Positions 24,308-36,714 of a DNA stretch of 64,000 bases are shown here, in pieces. Origin of the DNA: Pelobates cultripes (Eukaryota; Chordata; Amphibia; Anura; Pelobatidae); NCBI GenBank assembly GCA_933207985.1, contig OW240913.1:99917126-99981125 (forward strand), given 5' to 3'. Each line of letters begins with the position of its first letter. Position 1 is the stretch's first letter. The notes under the pieces are model-generated. The model did not search any database. It saw nothing but the letters and a program-made list of their open reading frames with translations, and was not told the DNA's origin. The translations under genes were made by a program, and so were the position numbers.

Positions 24308-24773
24308 TTAAAGGAATCCTGTAGTGTTAAGAATACAACACTACTAACACCCATGACAATTAAAGACCCTTTAAACAATTAAATACCCATTAAAACCCTT
24401 TAAATACTTAACCAATTCCAGCCCAAGGAGAGCCGCACTAGCTCCATCTCTGCCACCTCCAATGTCAGTGCCGAGGGGGAACATAACTATTGTGTGTGGC
24501 ACTTGCATTAGGCCTCCCCCATGAATCAACGCCTTCCTACGGGGATTTGAAGATACCGGGTGTCCTTATGCACAGTGTGAGGACATCCAGTGTCATTTCA
24601 TAGAGTTAAAATATGTGAAACGGCAGTAAGTGCCACTAGTGACTGTCTAACCCTGCAATATAAACATTGCAGTTTATATGAATCTGCAATGCTTTAGGTT
24701 ACAGGGTTAAGGGGATGGAGACAGTGCATCGAGACCACTTCAATGAGATGAATACTATATACCATCCCTTTAA
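24308..24773. mobile_element. T2/Kolobok-type MITE with TTAA ends
   Basis: The left end TTAAAGGAATCCTGTAGTG and right end, reverse-complemented TTAAAGGGATGGTAT, share the TTAAAGGRAT terminus of the Xenopus T2 MITE family, with TTAA as target duplication. There is no coding capacity. A second similar terminus (TTAAAGAAGCACTCTATT) begins at 24774. Confidence 0.7.
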
Positions 24774-25240
24774 TTAAAGAAGCACTCTATTATTAGGAAT
24801 ACAAACTTACCGTACATCCTCAACACAAGAGAAATACTATACTATACTAACTATTATTGGGCTCCCTTAAGCTTTTTACTTAACTTAGTTCCCCAAGAGG
24901 CCACCACTCCTCCCTGGCAATCGTTATTTAAGTAGGGGAATGGAGGGAATAAGCCTGAAGAATGGAGCTGTAGGAAAGCTGTGGAATGGAGAAGACAAGC
25001 CTTGGGAACAGAGTGGTAAACCTGGTTAATGGAAGGGAAAAGCATGGAGAATGAAGGGGGAGCAGGGGAACAGAGGGTTAGAGAGCCTGTTAATGTAGGG
25101 ATGGGATAGCTGGTGGAACAGAGCCAAAATGACAACCCTAAAAGACAGGCCAGTGTCAATTCCTTTCTTTTTAGGGCATACATATTTGTTACACGAAGCA
25201 GTGGGGACAACCGGTAGCTGTTACACAGTCAATGAGGGTA
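24774..25240. other. Non-coding stretch, possible T2 fragment at the left
   Basis: Opens with a T2-like terminus. The rest is GA-rich on the plus strand, with a 118-codon open frame on the minus strand (24854-25210) that shows no domain and is judged an antisense artefact of the purine-rich strand. Confidence 0.35.
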
Positions 25241-25242
25241 TA

Positions 25243-26760
25243 TACATTGCTCAAAAAAATAAAGGGAACACTTAAACAACACAATGTAACTCCATGTCAA
25301 TCACACTTCTTTGAAATCAAACTGTCCACTTAGGAAGCAACACTGAGTGACAATTAATTTCACATGCTGTTGTGCAAATGGGATAGACAACAGGTAGAAA
25401 TTATAGGCAATTAGCAAGACATCCCCGATAAAGGAGTGGTTCTGCAGGTGGTGACCACAGACCACTTCTCAGTTCCTATGCTTCCTGGCTGATGTTTTAG
25501 TCACTTTTGAATGCTGGCGGTGCTTTCACTCTAGTGGTAGCATGAGACAGAGTCTACAACACACACAAGTGGCTCAGGTAGTGCATCTCATCCAGGATGG
25601 CACATCAATGCGAGCTGTGGCAAGAAGGTTTGCTGTGTTTGTCAGCATAGTGTCCAGAGCATGGAGGCGCTACCAGGAGACAGGCCAGTACATCAGGACA
25701 CGTGGAGGAGGCCGTAGGAGGGCAACAACCCAGCAGCAGGAACGCTACCTCCGCCTTAGTGCAAGGAGGAACAGGAGGAGCACTGCCAAATGACCTCCAG
25801 CAGGCCAACAAATGTGCATGTGTCTGCTCAAACGGTCAGAAACAGACTCCATGAGGGCTCGACTTCCACAGGTGGGGGTTGTGCTTACAGCCCAACACCA
25901 TGCAGAACTTTTGGCATTTTCCAGAGAACACCAAGATTGGCACATTCGCCACTGGCGCCCTGTGCTCTTCACAGATGAAAGCAGATTCACACTGAGCACA
26001 TGTAACAGATGTGACAGAGTCTGGAGACGCCGTGGTGAACGTTCTGCTGCCTGCAACATCCTCCAGCATGATCAGTTTGGCAGTGGGTCAGTAATGGTGT
26101 GGTTTCTTTGGGGGGCCACACAGCCCTCCATGTGCTCGCCAGAGGTAGCCTTGTGAGACCATATGCTGATGCGGTTGGCCCTGGGTTCCTCCTAATGCAA
26201 GACAATGCTAGACCCCATGTGGCTGGAGTGTGTCAGCAGTTCCTGCAAGACGAAGGCATTGATGCTATGGACTGGCCCACCCTTTCCCAAAACCTGAACC
26301 CAATTGAGCACATCTGGGACATCATGTCTCGCTCCATCCACCAACGTCACGTTGCACCACAGACTGTCCAGGAGTTGGCAGATGCTTTAGTCCAGGTCTG
26401 GGAGGAGATCCCTCAGGAGACCATCTGCCACCTCATCAGGAGCATGCACAGGCGTTGTAGGGAGGCCATACAGGCACGTGGAGGCCACACACACTACTGT
26501 GCCTCATTTTGACTTGTTTTAAGGACATTACATCAAAGTTGGATCAGCCTGTAGTGTGTTTTTCCACTTTATTTTGAGTGTGACTCCAAATACAGACCTC
26601 CATGGGTTGAAAAATTAGATTTCCATTTTTTAATTTGTGTGTGATTTTGTTGTCAGCACATTCAACTATATAAAGAACGAAGTATTTCAGAAGAATATTT
26701 AATTTATTCAGATCTAGGATGTGTTATTTTTGTGTTCCCTTTATTTTTTTGAGCAGTGTA
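25243..26760 (+). mobile_element. Tc1-like DD34E transposon with both ends, inactive
   Basis: Terminal inverted repeats of about 29 bp begin TACATTGCTCAAAAAAATA at the left and, reversed, TACACTGCTCAAAAAAATA at the right, flanked by TA at 25241-25242 and 26761-26762. The length, 1518 bp, is normal for Tc1. The transposase is broken. This sequence type is recognised from many fishes, amphibians and lampreys, a Tc1 lineage for which horizontal spread has been proposed. Confidence 0.9.
25542..26512 (+). pseudogene. Tc1 DD34E transposase, frameshifted
   Basis: Pieces lie in two alternating frames. 25542-25793 holds the N-terminal helix-turn-helix domain ([20 protein letters not shown]) and a GRRRATT box. 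25790-25860 continues in another frame (NVHVSAQTVRNRLHEG). 25860-26100 returns to the first frame with WRPVLFTDESRFTL (first catalytic Asp). 26105-26512 has FLLMQDNARPHVAGV (second Asp) and LNPIEHIWD (third residue, Glu), with 34 residues between the last two. There are at least three frame changes, and sequence appears missing near 26105 and 26150. SPD before the last motif is replaced by SQN. Confidence 0.9.
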
Positions 26761-26762
26761 TA

Positions 26763-27706
26763 TATATATATATATCTCAAAATATTTAATCACTATTTTA
26801 GGTTGCTTTTTTCAAAAAGCTAATCCTTTTTTTTTACACTAAAAAAAACTTAAAACACTCAACAGAAAAAAAAAAGTTATATAGTTTAATGGTTTTTTTT
26901 ATTGCAACAAAAAGTGATGAAGCGCTGTCCAACCTGCCTATATGGATGAACCTCCACTGATTGTCCCTTTTATGTACCTTCTTTTTTTAAGATACATTTG
27001 TACATTTAGTCAGAGATAGATTTTTCTGCTTTATGTAAATGTTAAATATGGCCGCCTTTCATTTTGTTTACATTTCATACACGTAAATATGAAAGGCAAC
27101 AAATCATATATGATAAACTTGTACTTTTACTATTATTGCCATGGAACAAACTTTTATTTTATGTGTTCTTGTGCTATGTGTGCTAGCATGGATTTTCTAA
27201 TATAATTATGTATTTATACGACTTTGAGTTGGAAAAAGATCTACCTTGTCATTTCCTCCAGGGAATTGTGTTAATGACAATCATTTCATTTTTATTTTTA
27301 GATTCCTGATTAATTGGTACATTTTACTGCAATTACGCTTGTGTTCTAACCATGTACAAATCAATAATGCTACCTTGATTCTGTGACATTATTAATTTTG
27401 TCATTACAAGCCCCTTAGAAAGAGCATTACAACGTGTAACATTTATAACATGTTTACTTTTCTCTCTCTGGTACACCCCAGTGTCGACCAATGCGCGATG
27501 AATTAATTGTATTCAACAATTCTTGAGCTATATACAGCAATGCATTACTGTAAAACCTTTCATTTAATGACTACAATCAGAATTTGCAGGTTACGGCAGA
27601 ATTTAAAGTTCAATAATTCAGCAGAATTTAAAGGTTAATAACTGTCCTAGTCAGATCCCCTACAACTATTATTGTTACTTCATTCTTGACTGCATCACGT
27701 TTTTTT
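26763..27706. other. Non-coding, AT-rich stretch
   Basis: No gene or complete repeat recognised between the Tc1 element and the palindromes. A short (TA)n lies at 26761-26774. Confidence 0.4.
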
Positions 27707-27820
27707 AGCCACTTGGTCACAAACACTAGCCAAAGTTAACATTAATTTTTTTTGTGTGTGAAAAATGCAAAAAAACAAATTTTAACTCCAATTTTGGCTA
27801 GTGTTTGTGACGAAGTGGCT
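27707..27820. repeat. Hairpin repeat, 28-31-bp arms
   Basis: AGCCACTTGGTCACAAACAC... (27707-27737) pairs with ...GTGTTTGTGACGAAGTGGCT (27790-27820). The centre contains TGTGTGAAAAATGCAAAAAA, the same core as the larger palindrome at 27955-28272. Confidence 0.8.
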
Positions 27821-27954
27821 ACTTAAAGACACTACCCATTTGCAATACCTTAGGTTGTCTACTTTTGCAAATGGTATGCCATCATGGGCTACCATACAGT
27901 CTCCAAGGCAACATAACCAATCTGGCGAATTTCAGTGTGAAAAAACTGAAACGC

Positions 27955-28272
27955 AAGCCTTATATTTGACTCTGTAACTTTTGAAAACACCATAAAACCT
28001 GTACCTGAGAGGTACTGTTATACTCAGGAGACTTTGTTGAACACAAATATTTAAAAAGTATTTTAAAAGTATTACAGCAATAATATCGTCAGTTTAAGTG
28101 CCGTTTGTGTGTGAAAAATGCAAAAAACTTAACTTTCACTGACAATATCATCGTTGTAATACACAGTTTTGAAACAGAAATATTTGTGTTCATCGATGTC
28201 TCCCGAGTAAAACAGTACCCCCCATGTACAGGTTTTATGGTGTCTTGGAAAGTTATAGGGTTAAATATAGTG
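27955..28272. repeat. 318-bp imperfect palindrome
   Basis: The arms run from TTATATTTGACTCTGTAAC (left) to GTTATAGGGTTAAATATAG (right). They pair through ACACCATAAAACCTGTAC, ACACAAATATTT and AATAATATCGTCAGT, around a centre TTTGTGTGTGAAAAATGC. No coding capacity. Probably a foldback MITE of unknown superfamily. Confidence 0.8.
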
Positions 28273-29130
28273 CTAGCAAATTAAATTCCCTAACTTTCGG
28301 CCTGGGTTGTAATTAATTAAAGGACCTAATTATGTAAAATGATTACATAAATATATGTAAAATTATTATAAATATATATATATATACATGTGTTCCCTTT
28401 TTCGCTAAATGTTCCATTCAGATTAATGTTGGTATTCAGGATAGGCGCTTAATACCAATAATATTGATTTGTTATATAATGAACGATGTGGCTATTTGAT
28501 ATATTTGAAATAATGATATGACCATCTAAAATTGACACAATGTAGTAGACTGTCTGTTTCCATATGAGCTTTTTTCTTACATGCTGATCATCGCTTAGGA
28601 CCCGGTGACCATGATGTAAATAGATCTTTTATTGTTTAATTAGATATATAGCGGCACTGTATTAGTATGCCTTTTAAAACATTTTGAGCACTGTGTCCTA
28701 GCGTACTCTGTATGGGGTAATAACATTATCGTTGCAAATACTTGTATATATGTAGATAATTATTTCATTGACTTTTTTGTCTTAGCACCACCCACTCACT
28801 TAATTATTCACTCCTGTATTGGATGTGAATGATTGAATCCATCATGTATTTTCACGAGATACACGTCACGGATGACATCATTGAATCTCTGTTTCACCCT
28901 CCAAAACACCATTTCTTTGTACATTTACACGAGATGTTTTGCACAATCAAATTGTCTTGAAAAAAGTCCCATGGAGGACTGAAACGCTGACACTGCCTGT
29001 ATTGAAATTTTGATGCTTCAATAAATAAGCACGATTAGAAACAGTATCGAGTCCTGTGAGTGCACTTCAACAAGGTTTTATATGTTACGAGGTCAGAGTT
29101 TGCACCTGGACAACAGACAAGACCAGGAGC
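28273..29130. other. Non-coding stretch
   Basis: No gene. The end (about 28950-29090, with GGAGGACTGAAACGCTGAC and AATAAATAAGCACG) resembles the tail of an interspersed element, but its class was not identified. Confidence 0.35.
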
Positions 29131-29154
29131 AGTGAGTGCGGGACACGTGGAAAG

Positions 29155-29155
29155 C

Positions 29156-29186
<31 letters not shown>

Positions 29187-29262
29187 TTAAAATTATTTTT
29201 ATTTATTTATAGGTATACATATAGTGATATAGTAATATATACGTATATACTTATGTATATAG

Positions 29263-29294
<32 letters not shown>

Positions 29295-29650
29295 TCGTTC
29301 TATGTGTATTTTGATATCAATATATATATATATATATTTATATCAAAATACAGTTAGAATGAAATTACACACATAGATATATTTTAATTATTTATTTTTT
29401 ATTATTTTTTTATTTATTTTTTAACATATTTACATTTTTTTATTATATATAAATATATATATAATTATAATTATATATATATTTAATCACTATCATTCTG
29501 TATGTATTTTGATATTAATATATATATATATATAATATATATATATTAATATTAAAATACACTTAGACTGTGTATGTGTAAATGTGTCTATATATATATA
29601 TATATATATATACTTAGATCATATATATAATATATATGATCTAAGTATAT
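29155..29650. repeat. AT-rich block of nested inverted repeats
   Basis: Three hairpin-forming units separated by (TA)n: TATGTGTATTTTGATATCAA with TTATATCAAAATACAG (29295-29360), GTATTTTGATATTAATATAT with ATATTAATATTAAAATAC (29505-29570), and the near-perfect palindrome TACTTAGATCATATATA/TATATATGATCTAAGTA (29611-29648). Such tracts readily form cruciforms and are often variable in length. Confidence 0.75.
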
Positions 29651-29988
29651 TTTATTTGTAACTGTAATTCATTTTATTTTTAACTAATATTTTATTTTTA
29701 TGTCAATATTTCTTTTATTAAGGCACATATGGGGGTACAGAAGAGAGAGAGGGAAATGCATGAGTATTTCACAACGTAGATTGGTGTAACTAAACAATGT
29801 TATTTACATTTCCAGTTTGTTAATGCCTCATTTTTTGATTTTTGTTAGTCGCGTAACGTAAACGTGTATTAAATTAGGTTGCTACTGAACGAGTGAGACC
29901 TATCCACTGTAGGTGCTTCCCTTCGGGCAACTAATATTTTATTTTTAACAGGAGAGGGGCAGAGACAGTGTCAGCCAGTGATTTCACA

Positions 29989-30268
29989 TAGAAACATAGA
30001 AACATAGAATGTGACGGCAGATAAGAACCATTCGTCCCATCTAGTCTGCCCAATTTTCTAAATACTTTCATTAGTCCCTAGTCTTATCTTATAGTTAGGA
30101 TAGCCTTATGCCTATCCCACGCATGCTTAAACTCCTTTACTGTGTTAACCTCTACCACTTCAGCTGGAAGGCTACATCCACTACCCTCTCAGTAAAGTAA
30201 TACTTCCTGATATTATTTTTAAACCTTTGCCCCTCTCATTTTAGACTATGTCCTCTTGTTGTGGTAAC
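29989..30268 (-). mobile_element. 3' end of the same CR1/L2-group LINE, reversed
   Basis: The reverse complement matches the closing ORF2 segment at 21590-21735 (AGTATTACTTTACTGAGAGG, AAGTGGTAGAGGTTAACACA, GCATAAGGCTATCCTAACTA). It then adds the 3' UTR, ending in a short repeat of CTATGTTT, the expected LINE tail. This copy keeps the Trp codon (TGG) where the copy at 21714 has TGA. Confidence 0.8.
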
Positions 30269-31818
30269 AACACTGGCTGCCAGGCATGCCCCCGAGCGCG
30301 ATCTGCAGCGGGGTAATGCTGCCGGCCATGTGGGCGGCAAGACCGCCCAGGGCGTTCTATGCCGCCCTGCGGTGTTTAGAGCCAGTCCATTAAGCACGGC
30401 ATAGAACGCCCTACGGTCTTAAGGGGTTAAAAACTAAATAATTTTTTTTGGTTGGAGTACCCCTTTAAGTATAATTCTGCTGCTGACAAATTCTTGTAAG
30501 CACCTCACCAAGCATTATATGATCATATATATAATGATTGACATCATTGTCAATTTATATAGTTCAATATATCAATTTATAATTTTCATGGTCAACTCAC
30601 TAGAAACATGCCCAGCAACATGTTATAAATATGTATTACCAACAAAATTTTGCATAATTTGAGTAGTATGCATTGTGAATGGTGGTGGCCCTTGCCATTT
30701 GAGATACTGACTCTTCTCCCTAGCAAATTATTAGAATAATGCATGATAGACAACTGCAAGAATAACAGGCATCGTTATGATTCTCAGTACATACTACACG
30801 AATATATTGAAAGATATTGGAATGAAAAATGAGAAATACTATTCATAATAGAGGAATATTTGAGAGCATGCTCCCTACAAGAAAGGTAATTAAGTATTGT
30901 ACACAGCAGGACTAACTGAAAATGCAAATAGCTTTGTAGCAAAACGATTTACTTATAATTATCCAATTTCCTTCCTTGAAGAAAAAATTATGCCTAAACA
31001 TGCAAAATCACTGTGCGATACATAAATATCTACTGCTACCGCCGCTGCTATGGGTTCTAGTGTGGTGACATCCCATCACTCAAATGGAATTATACTATGA
31101 CCGCAGATATGTGAGTTGGGTGCAATTTATGATATATTATACATGATATAAGTAAATTCAACACCTCTAACATACCTTCCAGCAGTGGGAGTTATGTGCA
31201 TGGGACAGGTGGACAGGCCTTCCTGTGGGCATTACCAGTGATGACTGGCAACACCCATAATGGCTGTGATCATCAATCTTGATCTGAGGCAATCCAATAC
31301 TTTCCCATAGGGAAGCATTGGGAGGCTATTGCGCATGCATGATGTTCTAATCAGAATCTCCTCATCTCTATGGGAGATTTACTTTTTTTCGGTTTGTATA
31401 TTTGTTTAAATGTGTTTGCTTGCTGGTATTAAAGGAATGTCCCTTTAACTGACAGTTAAGTCAGGTTATTTTTGTGTTTGGCTCCATTGGTGATTGGTCA
31501 TCCTGGGGGTTAATCAAGGATTACTGCTGGACTACCTCATTGTTAGGTAGTCCAGCAGTAGCTAATTGACAACTGATTCCTGGATGCACTGCGGCAGCGG
31601 GGGATCAGCTGTAAATTGAGTCACTGGACCATTAAGTGATCGCAACAATATTTGGAAAACTTAAATCCAGTTCTCGATCTACATAGCTGACAGCTCCATA
31701 CCACATTCAAACTCTCTCAGAAAGGGGTTAATTTCTGAGAAACATAAACCCTTTCCAAATTCAGAGGTCTATGCTGTAACTGAGTCACACTCTTTACTTA
31801 CTGCAGACTGATTGGTCC
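30269..31818. other. Non-coding stretch with repeat fragments
   Basis: 30290-30480 is GC-rich, has an inverted pair (GGCATAGAACGCCCTACGG against the upstream CCCAGGGCGTTCTATGCC) and ends with CCCCTTTAAG, a T2-like terminus. The rest shows no recognised element or gene. Confidence 0.4.
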
Positions 31819-31945
31819 TTAAAGGAACACTCCATGCACCATAACCACTACTCTTCCTCCAGGAGAACCCAGAAGAAGGCAGTGCAGCAGCAATAGCCAA
31901 GGGACACTTGTCAAATCATTCTTGGCGCTTGAAGTGATCCTTTAA
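31819..31945. mobile_element. Short T2/Kolobok-type MITE (127 bp)
   Basis: The left end TTAAAGGAACACTCCATGC and reversed right end TTAAAGGATCACTTC share TTAAAGGAWCACT and are bounded by TTAA. Non-coding. Confidence 0.65.
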
Positions 31946-34131
31946 GTAATATTCGTTAAGTTGGGTAGACATGTAAATCAAAGTACTTGCCTCAGTTTAA
32001 GTAACAAAAAAATGTGCTTAGGTATCTTAATTCCACTTATTCTGTGTACGTAACAGGTGCCCTAATTTTTTTGATTATACATTTAACTTTATCTCTGAGC
32101 TCTGCAGCTTAGAGTATTTAATATTTTACTGTGCACTCTGCCAGTCAAGCAAATTTTGTCAGGGTTGTTCTTGGTCTCTGAGTGATGTGTAGAACAGGAC
32201 ACATTAGATGGCAGAGGATATTGAGTACCCAACTAATTGGAGACTCAGTGGAATGCACCTTATGTGGAATGTCTAATAACAGCTGTGCTTAGCAGAGATT
32301 TGCAAGAAAGAAACGTCCCAAAGCATCCTCTAGTTTTGGCAAGGACGTACTCATACAGATTGCTTCCCAGTAGAATCCTCCTCACTAAATTGTGTAAGCA
32401 ATCAATGACAGATTTTGCTGCTGTTTACAGTTTGGTGACTGCATAAACCATTACTGTAATTTCTATTTATATGGAAAGTAAACAATTCTTACTTTTGATA
32501 AAATGTTCATCTTATTAATTGTTATGTTATATATGCTTCGTATAAATGTATCTATTCGAAAATACAGTGCGATAAAAATAATTGACTTTTGACGACTTAA
32601 GGGCTGTGAGTTATCACTATCAAGGAAACTTTTATAGCATTATAAATGTTTATGGATTAAATCATTTTGGACAGACCAGGCTCTCTTAAATGGAACATCA
32701 ATAATGGAATGTTGTTTAGCATTTAAATTGATTGGAGGGATCTGGTTAACCGGGTCACTTGTATATACCTGTGATGTGAATACAGTTTTTAATTTCAGAT
32801 AGAATTGTCTGAAATGAAAAAAGTTTCAAAGACATTTCAGTTAAATTGCTAATGCTTTTCTGTCTGATATATTTGTAAAAAATATTTCAGGTCCTAGAGG
32901 AGAGGGATATTAATGAGGGCAGGAGAATACCTTGCTTGCCATAAACACATTTTAATATGCACCACGTAGTGCATTCAGTAATTATACTGATTTTTATTTT
33001 GTTTATACCAGTCTTGTATTTACTGTTTTGAACCACATGACTCTTTGAGTGACAACGTTTGACCACGACAGGGAATGGGGCAGAATGATGGGTAGTCTGT
33101 ATGCGAGTAGTCATTGATTGGTTCATGCAAGATGATGAGAGGAAAGACAGGGATGGGGAGTTTCATGACAGGAATAGGTTTTCAGGGAAATTCTTGTGAG
33201 GGTCTGAGGAGTGGGGCTGAGCAGGAAAATAGATGAGCAGAAATTAAGTTTCTTAGCTGCAGAGATGGAAGTTAAATTCTGCCTAAGGAAAAGAGATACA
33301 CAGTTATTTAAAGGAATTTACAGCTTGGAGTGGCAAGCAAGGGGTGGGAGCCAGGGGGAAAGAGTGGTGATGCATAGTAGCCATTTGTTGTACAATTTAA
33401 ATATTTTACAATTACATTCTATTATCCAGATTATTAATAACTTCAAATAACTGCAAGTACAATGATATTACAGTGATATACTAAAGGTAAAAATGGTAAC
33501 ATTGTAATAGTTATTGAACATGTAGTGACAAAAGTGGAAGAAATCCAGTGAAGTATCTTCTGACTCTCAGTCCGTACCTTAAAGCTGCAGTTTTTAAATT
33601 AAGTTTCTTAGTTGCAGAGATGAATATTCTATTAAATAAATAAACAGCTGATTTCATCAAAATTTCTGGTACGCAGTGCAGGCAATCCTACCAGCAATCA
33701 CATAAGATGCATAGTCTGCCTTCATTTCCAGTAGAGGTCCTACATTAAATATCTCCATACTTCAGTTAAACTAGCCACATATGACCAAAACTTCAGCATG
33801 TACATGATCATACAGTAGGACAATTTGTGGAGTTGGCTATACAGTAGGTGTCTAAAACTAAACATATCTGATGTGTAGCTGATTTGCTAGAGATTTTTGA
33901 TTGATCGTAGTCATTGCAGACCCATACATTCCCTTAGTTCTATAGTAATGTACACATTTGTTATTTTCTTTTCTTTAAGAGTTAACCAGGTTGGCCTTTA
34001 TTTAGTCACAAGAACTAGCCAAAGACTGGTACCCAGAAACACGAACAATGGTACCAAATGGACTGGACACAGTCAGAGTCCAGTACAAGCTAGGAAAGGT
34101 ACACAAATGCTGGAACAAGACAAGACAATGG
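31946..34131. other. Non-coding stretch
   Basis: No serpin exon or other gene recognised on either strand, although this lies downstream of the serpin exons where further exons might be expected. Short open frames at 32237, 32887 and 33211 lack similarity and splice context. Confidence 0.4.
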
Positions 34132-34270
34132 GATGGCTAACTTTAACACCATAAAATGTTTCTGGACTACATTTCCCATGATGCTCAGCTAGCTGTTAGA
34201 CTCTCAAAGCTAGCTGAGCATCATGGGAGATGTAGTCCAGAAACAATTTATGGTGTCAAGGTTAGCCATC
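34132..34270. mobile_element. Foldback MITE, ~63-bp arms
   Basis: 34132-34195 pairs with 34208-34270. The arms begin GATGGCTAAC and end around TCTGGACTAC, CATGATGCTCAGCTAGCT, leaving a 12-bp loop. Common hairpin type in amphibians (ACTACATTTCCCATGATGC core). No coding capacity. Confidence 0.8.
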
Positions 34271-34710
34271 ACTGGGATGCCAGGAACAAGCAGAGGTCTG
34301 GTATACTGGGAATCACAATTAGGAACAAAATAACTCACTTAAGGGTCAGAAAACCATGAAAGGTCACTATAGTATGGTAAAAACAAGATTTACGTAGGCC
34401 TAAGCCCTGCATCAGATTTGAGTCAAACGTTCACTTGAGCAATATCAAATGTAGAATGCCAACTTCAAATCCTCTAACGGACTCTAAGGTCATGACTTAT
34501 GCCATATATGCCAGTTCAGTTTATTCAGTGCCAGAATGACGTGACTACGATCTTTTAAAATTGATGCTACTTTGGTTTTGGCTAGAAGAATTAGAAATTG
34601 ATGTGGGACCATCACTCTGGCAATGATGATCAGCAAGGAGCAAGATTTGATGCTGCCTTGCCATTTTTAGCAAGTATCTCTGTTTTGATGTGGGCCTCTA
34701 TTAGCACAAT

Positions 34711-34915
34711 ACAAACAAAAGCAAGGTGATATGCGCACACAGAAAGTGTAATTACCTTTTTTCAAAATACAGGTAACTACACGTTTTGTGTGCGCATATC
34801 ACCTTGCTTTTGTTTTTATTTTGGTGACAAAACACTTGGGTGTTTGTTGCAGCACTGGTTTACTGTGTATCTTAAAGCGCCACTTACTCCTTCTGTTTTG
34901 GATTATAAAAGTTGA
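34711..34915. mobile_element. 205-bp retroposon-like insertion with 14-bp TSD
   Basis: Flanked by perfect direct repeats TCTATTAGCACAAT at 34697-34710 and 34916-34929. The first 100 bp contain an inverted repeat: AAAGCAAGGTGATATGCGCA against TGCGCATATCACCTTGCTTT. A 14-bp duplication points to target-primed insertion (LINE, SINE or Penelope type) rather than a cut-and-paste DNA transposon, but there is no poly(A) tail. Confidence 0.75.
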
Positions 34916-34929
34916 TCTATTAGCACAAT

Positions 34930-36346
34930 GTTTTTGTGACACAGATGTGTCGAAATCAGGAATCATCTTTACAGAACGAAGTAGAATATACAGACAGGTG
35001 TCGATGAGTACAGACAGAAAACCTGTATATCAAATAAAGCAGGTGAGAAGGTATATATAGTTACCTTATAATTTCAGGTTCTATTTAAAAAAACAGCTAT
35101 TTTAATTTTATTTTAAAAAATATACCCCATGTAAGGTGTACAGTCAACTATTCACCATATTAACAATAAGTATATTCCATCATGTTCAGAGAAAATTATT
35201 TTACTGCTTCTTGAAATCTAACTGTGTATTCTCATAAATATCATCTAGCATTCCATCATCTTAGTTGACAGTGAGATCTTGCAATCAGAGCCCTCTGGAG
35301 TTCTGGCAGGCTGGATCTCCATGATGTTTGGCTTTAACCTTCAAGTAGCGAGCTCTTAAGCAGACCTATTTCCCAGGGAGTGCAGACTGGGCAGCTGCTC
35401 AGGAACAAACTGTCAGGAATGAATGGTGTAGAAATGACATTGTTGCTCACTATGTTTCCAGTAGAATTGCTATTTCAGTGTAAGACAGCTGAACAGTGAT
35501 TCGTCGTGATGGACCTACTAAGGAGAGACTCTAAAAAAAAGGGGTTTGTGAGAAAAATGGGAAGGAGTATCTGGGAGACACGCCAAATAAGGGGGTAATA
35601 TGCTGACTGCTTTACCTGATTTTTTTAATAATAATTTTCAATAATAATAATGCAATAAATTAGAAATCAGGAGTTGAAAGAAAGGGAAACTTGCACGTAG
35701 AACGTTAGAAGATTTTGTCCTAAATGAGAGATTCTCTACAAGCTGCCCTGCACATGGTATCCACTAACTCTTTTATAAATAATAATAATGTAGACACACA
35801 CTCTGTATGAAATATAAATATACATTTACTTTTACTACATAAGCAAAAATAAAAAATAGCAGAACCAATGTTTCTTACAGTAATTAAAGAGAGAACATCC
35901 AATCAATCAACAGAAAAAAAAAATCTCCACTCGTATTGGTTATTTTAAATGGTATTCAGCAAAGTGCCAGTAATAATGGATGTATAGAGGGGTACAATAA
36001 AAAAATCGATACATAGAGTCTTTGGATGGCTAACAAGAATGTGAACATAATATGTCATTGCGGTTACAAAGCATATGAAATAATACATTCTGATTCGTTT
36101 GTTGGTAGTCTGATATAATTCATAGCAAAATTACACTTCTGCAATAAAAATTATTTATCATTTTTGCAAACTAGAATATATTAAATTTTTATGTGATACC
36201 AATGACATGGTTTTCAGAAAGAGAATGTTAAAGTATTTTTATAAAGCACTTTTAATGAATGTAGTGCATAATTTTATTTTTATTAATTGATGTAGCCAAG
36301 GACAGACCATTTTTATAGAGTTGTGTTTAAATATATAGACAAAACT
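34930..36346. other. Non-coding stretch
   Basis: AT-rich, without recognised repeats or coding segments on either strand. No splice-bounded serpin segment was found. Confidence 0.4.
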
Positions 36347-36408
36347 TTAAAGGGACACTAAAGTCCCCTCAGTGGCATGGTCTGGGTGCAGTGGCACTGT
36401 CCTTTTAA
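36347..36408. mobile_element. Very short TTAA-bounded T2-like element
   Basis: TTAAAGGGACACTAAAGTCC at the left and CACTGTCCTTTTAA at the right give 62 bp bounded by TTAA. It may be an internally deleted T2 MITE or one end plus a chance TTAA. Confidence 0.4.
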
Positions 36409-36714
36409 CACTGTGTACTGCACATGCACATCGAGTCCCCAATGTTCCCTTTTCGAGGTTTATTGGATTGGACCATTGCCGAAGGAATCCATGCCTCCTC
36501 TATAACATTGTGAGTCTGCTTGTTTATAAGAGCAGACAGTGATTAAGTGGAAAGTGAGGTAAGCTTTTTTGGTGCATGGAAGCCACTATACATATAATGA
36601 TTGGGATTATCTCACTCCTGCGAGGGAATATTTCATTGCTAAATTAGAGTATATCATTTCTAGAAGATAGTATCTCATTGCTGTGAGGGAGTATCAGGTG
36701 GCTGGAATGTGTCA

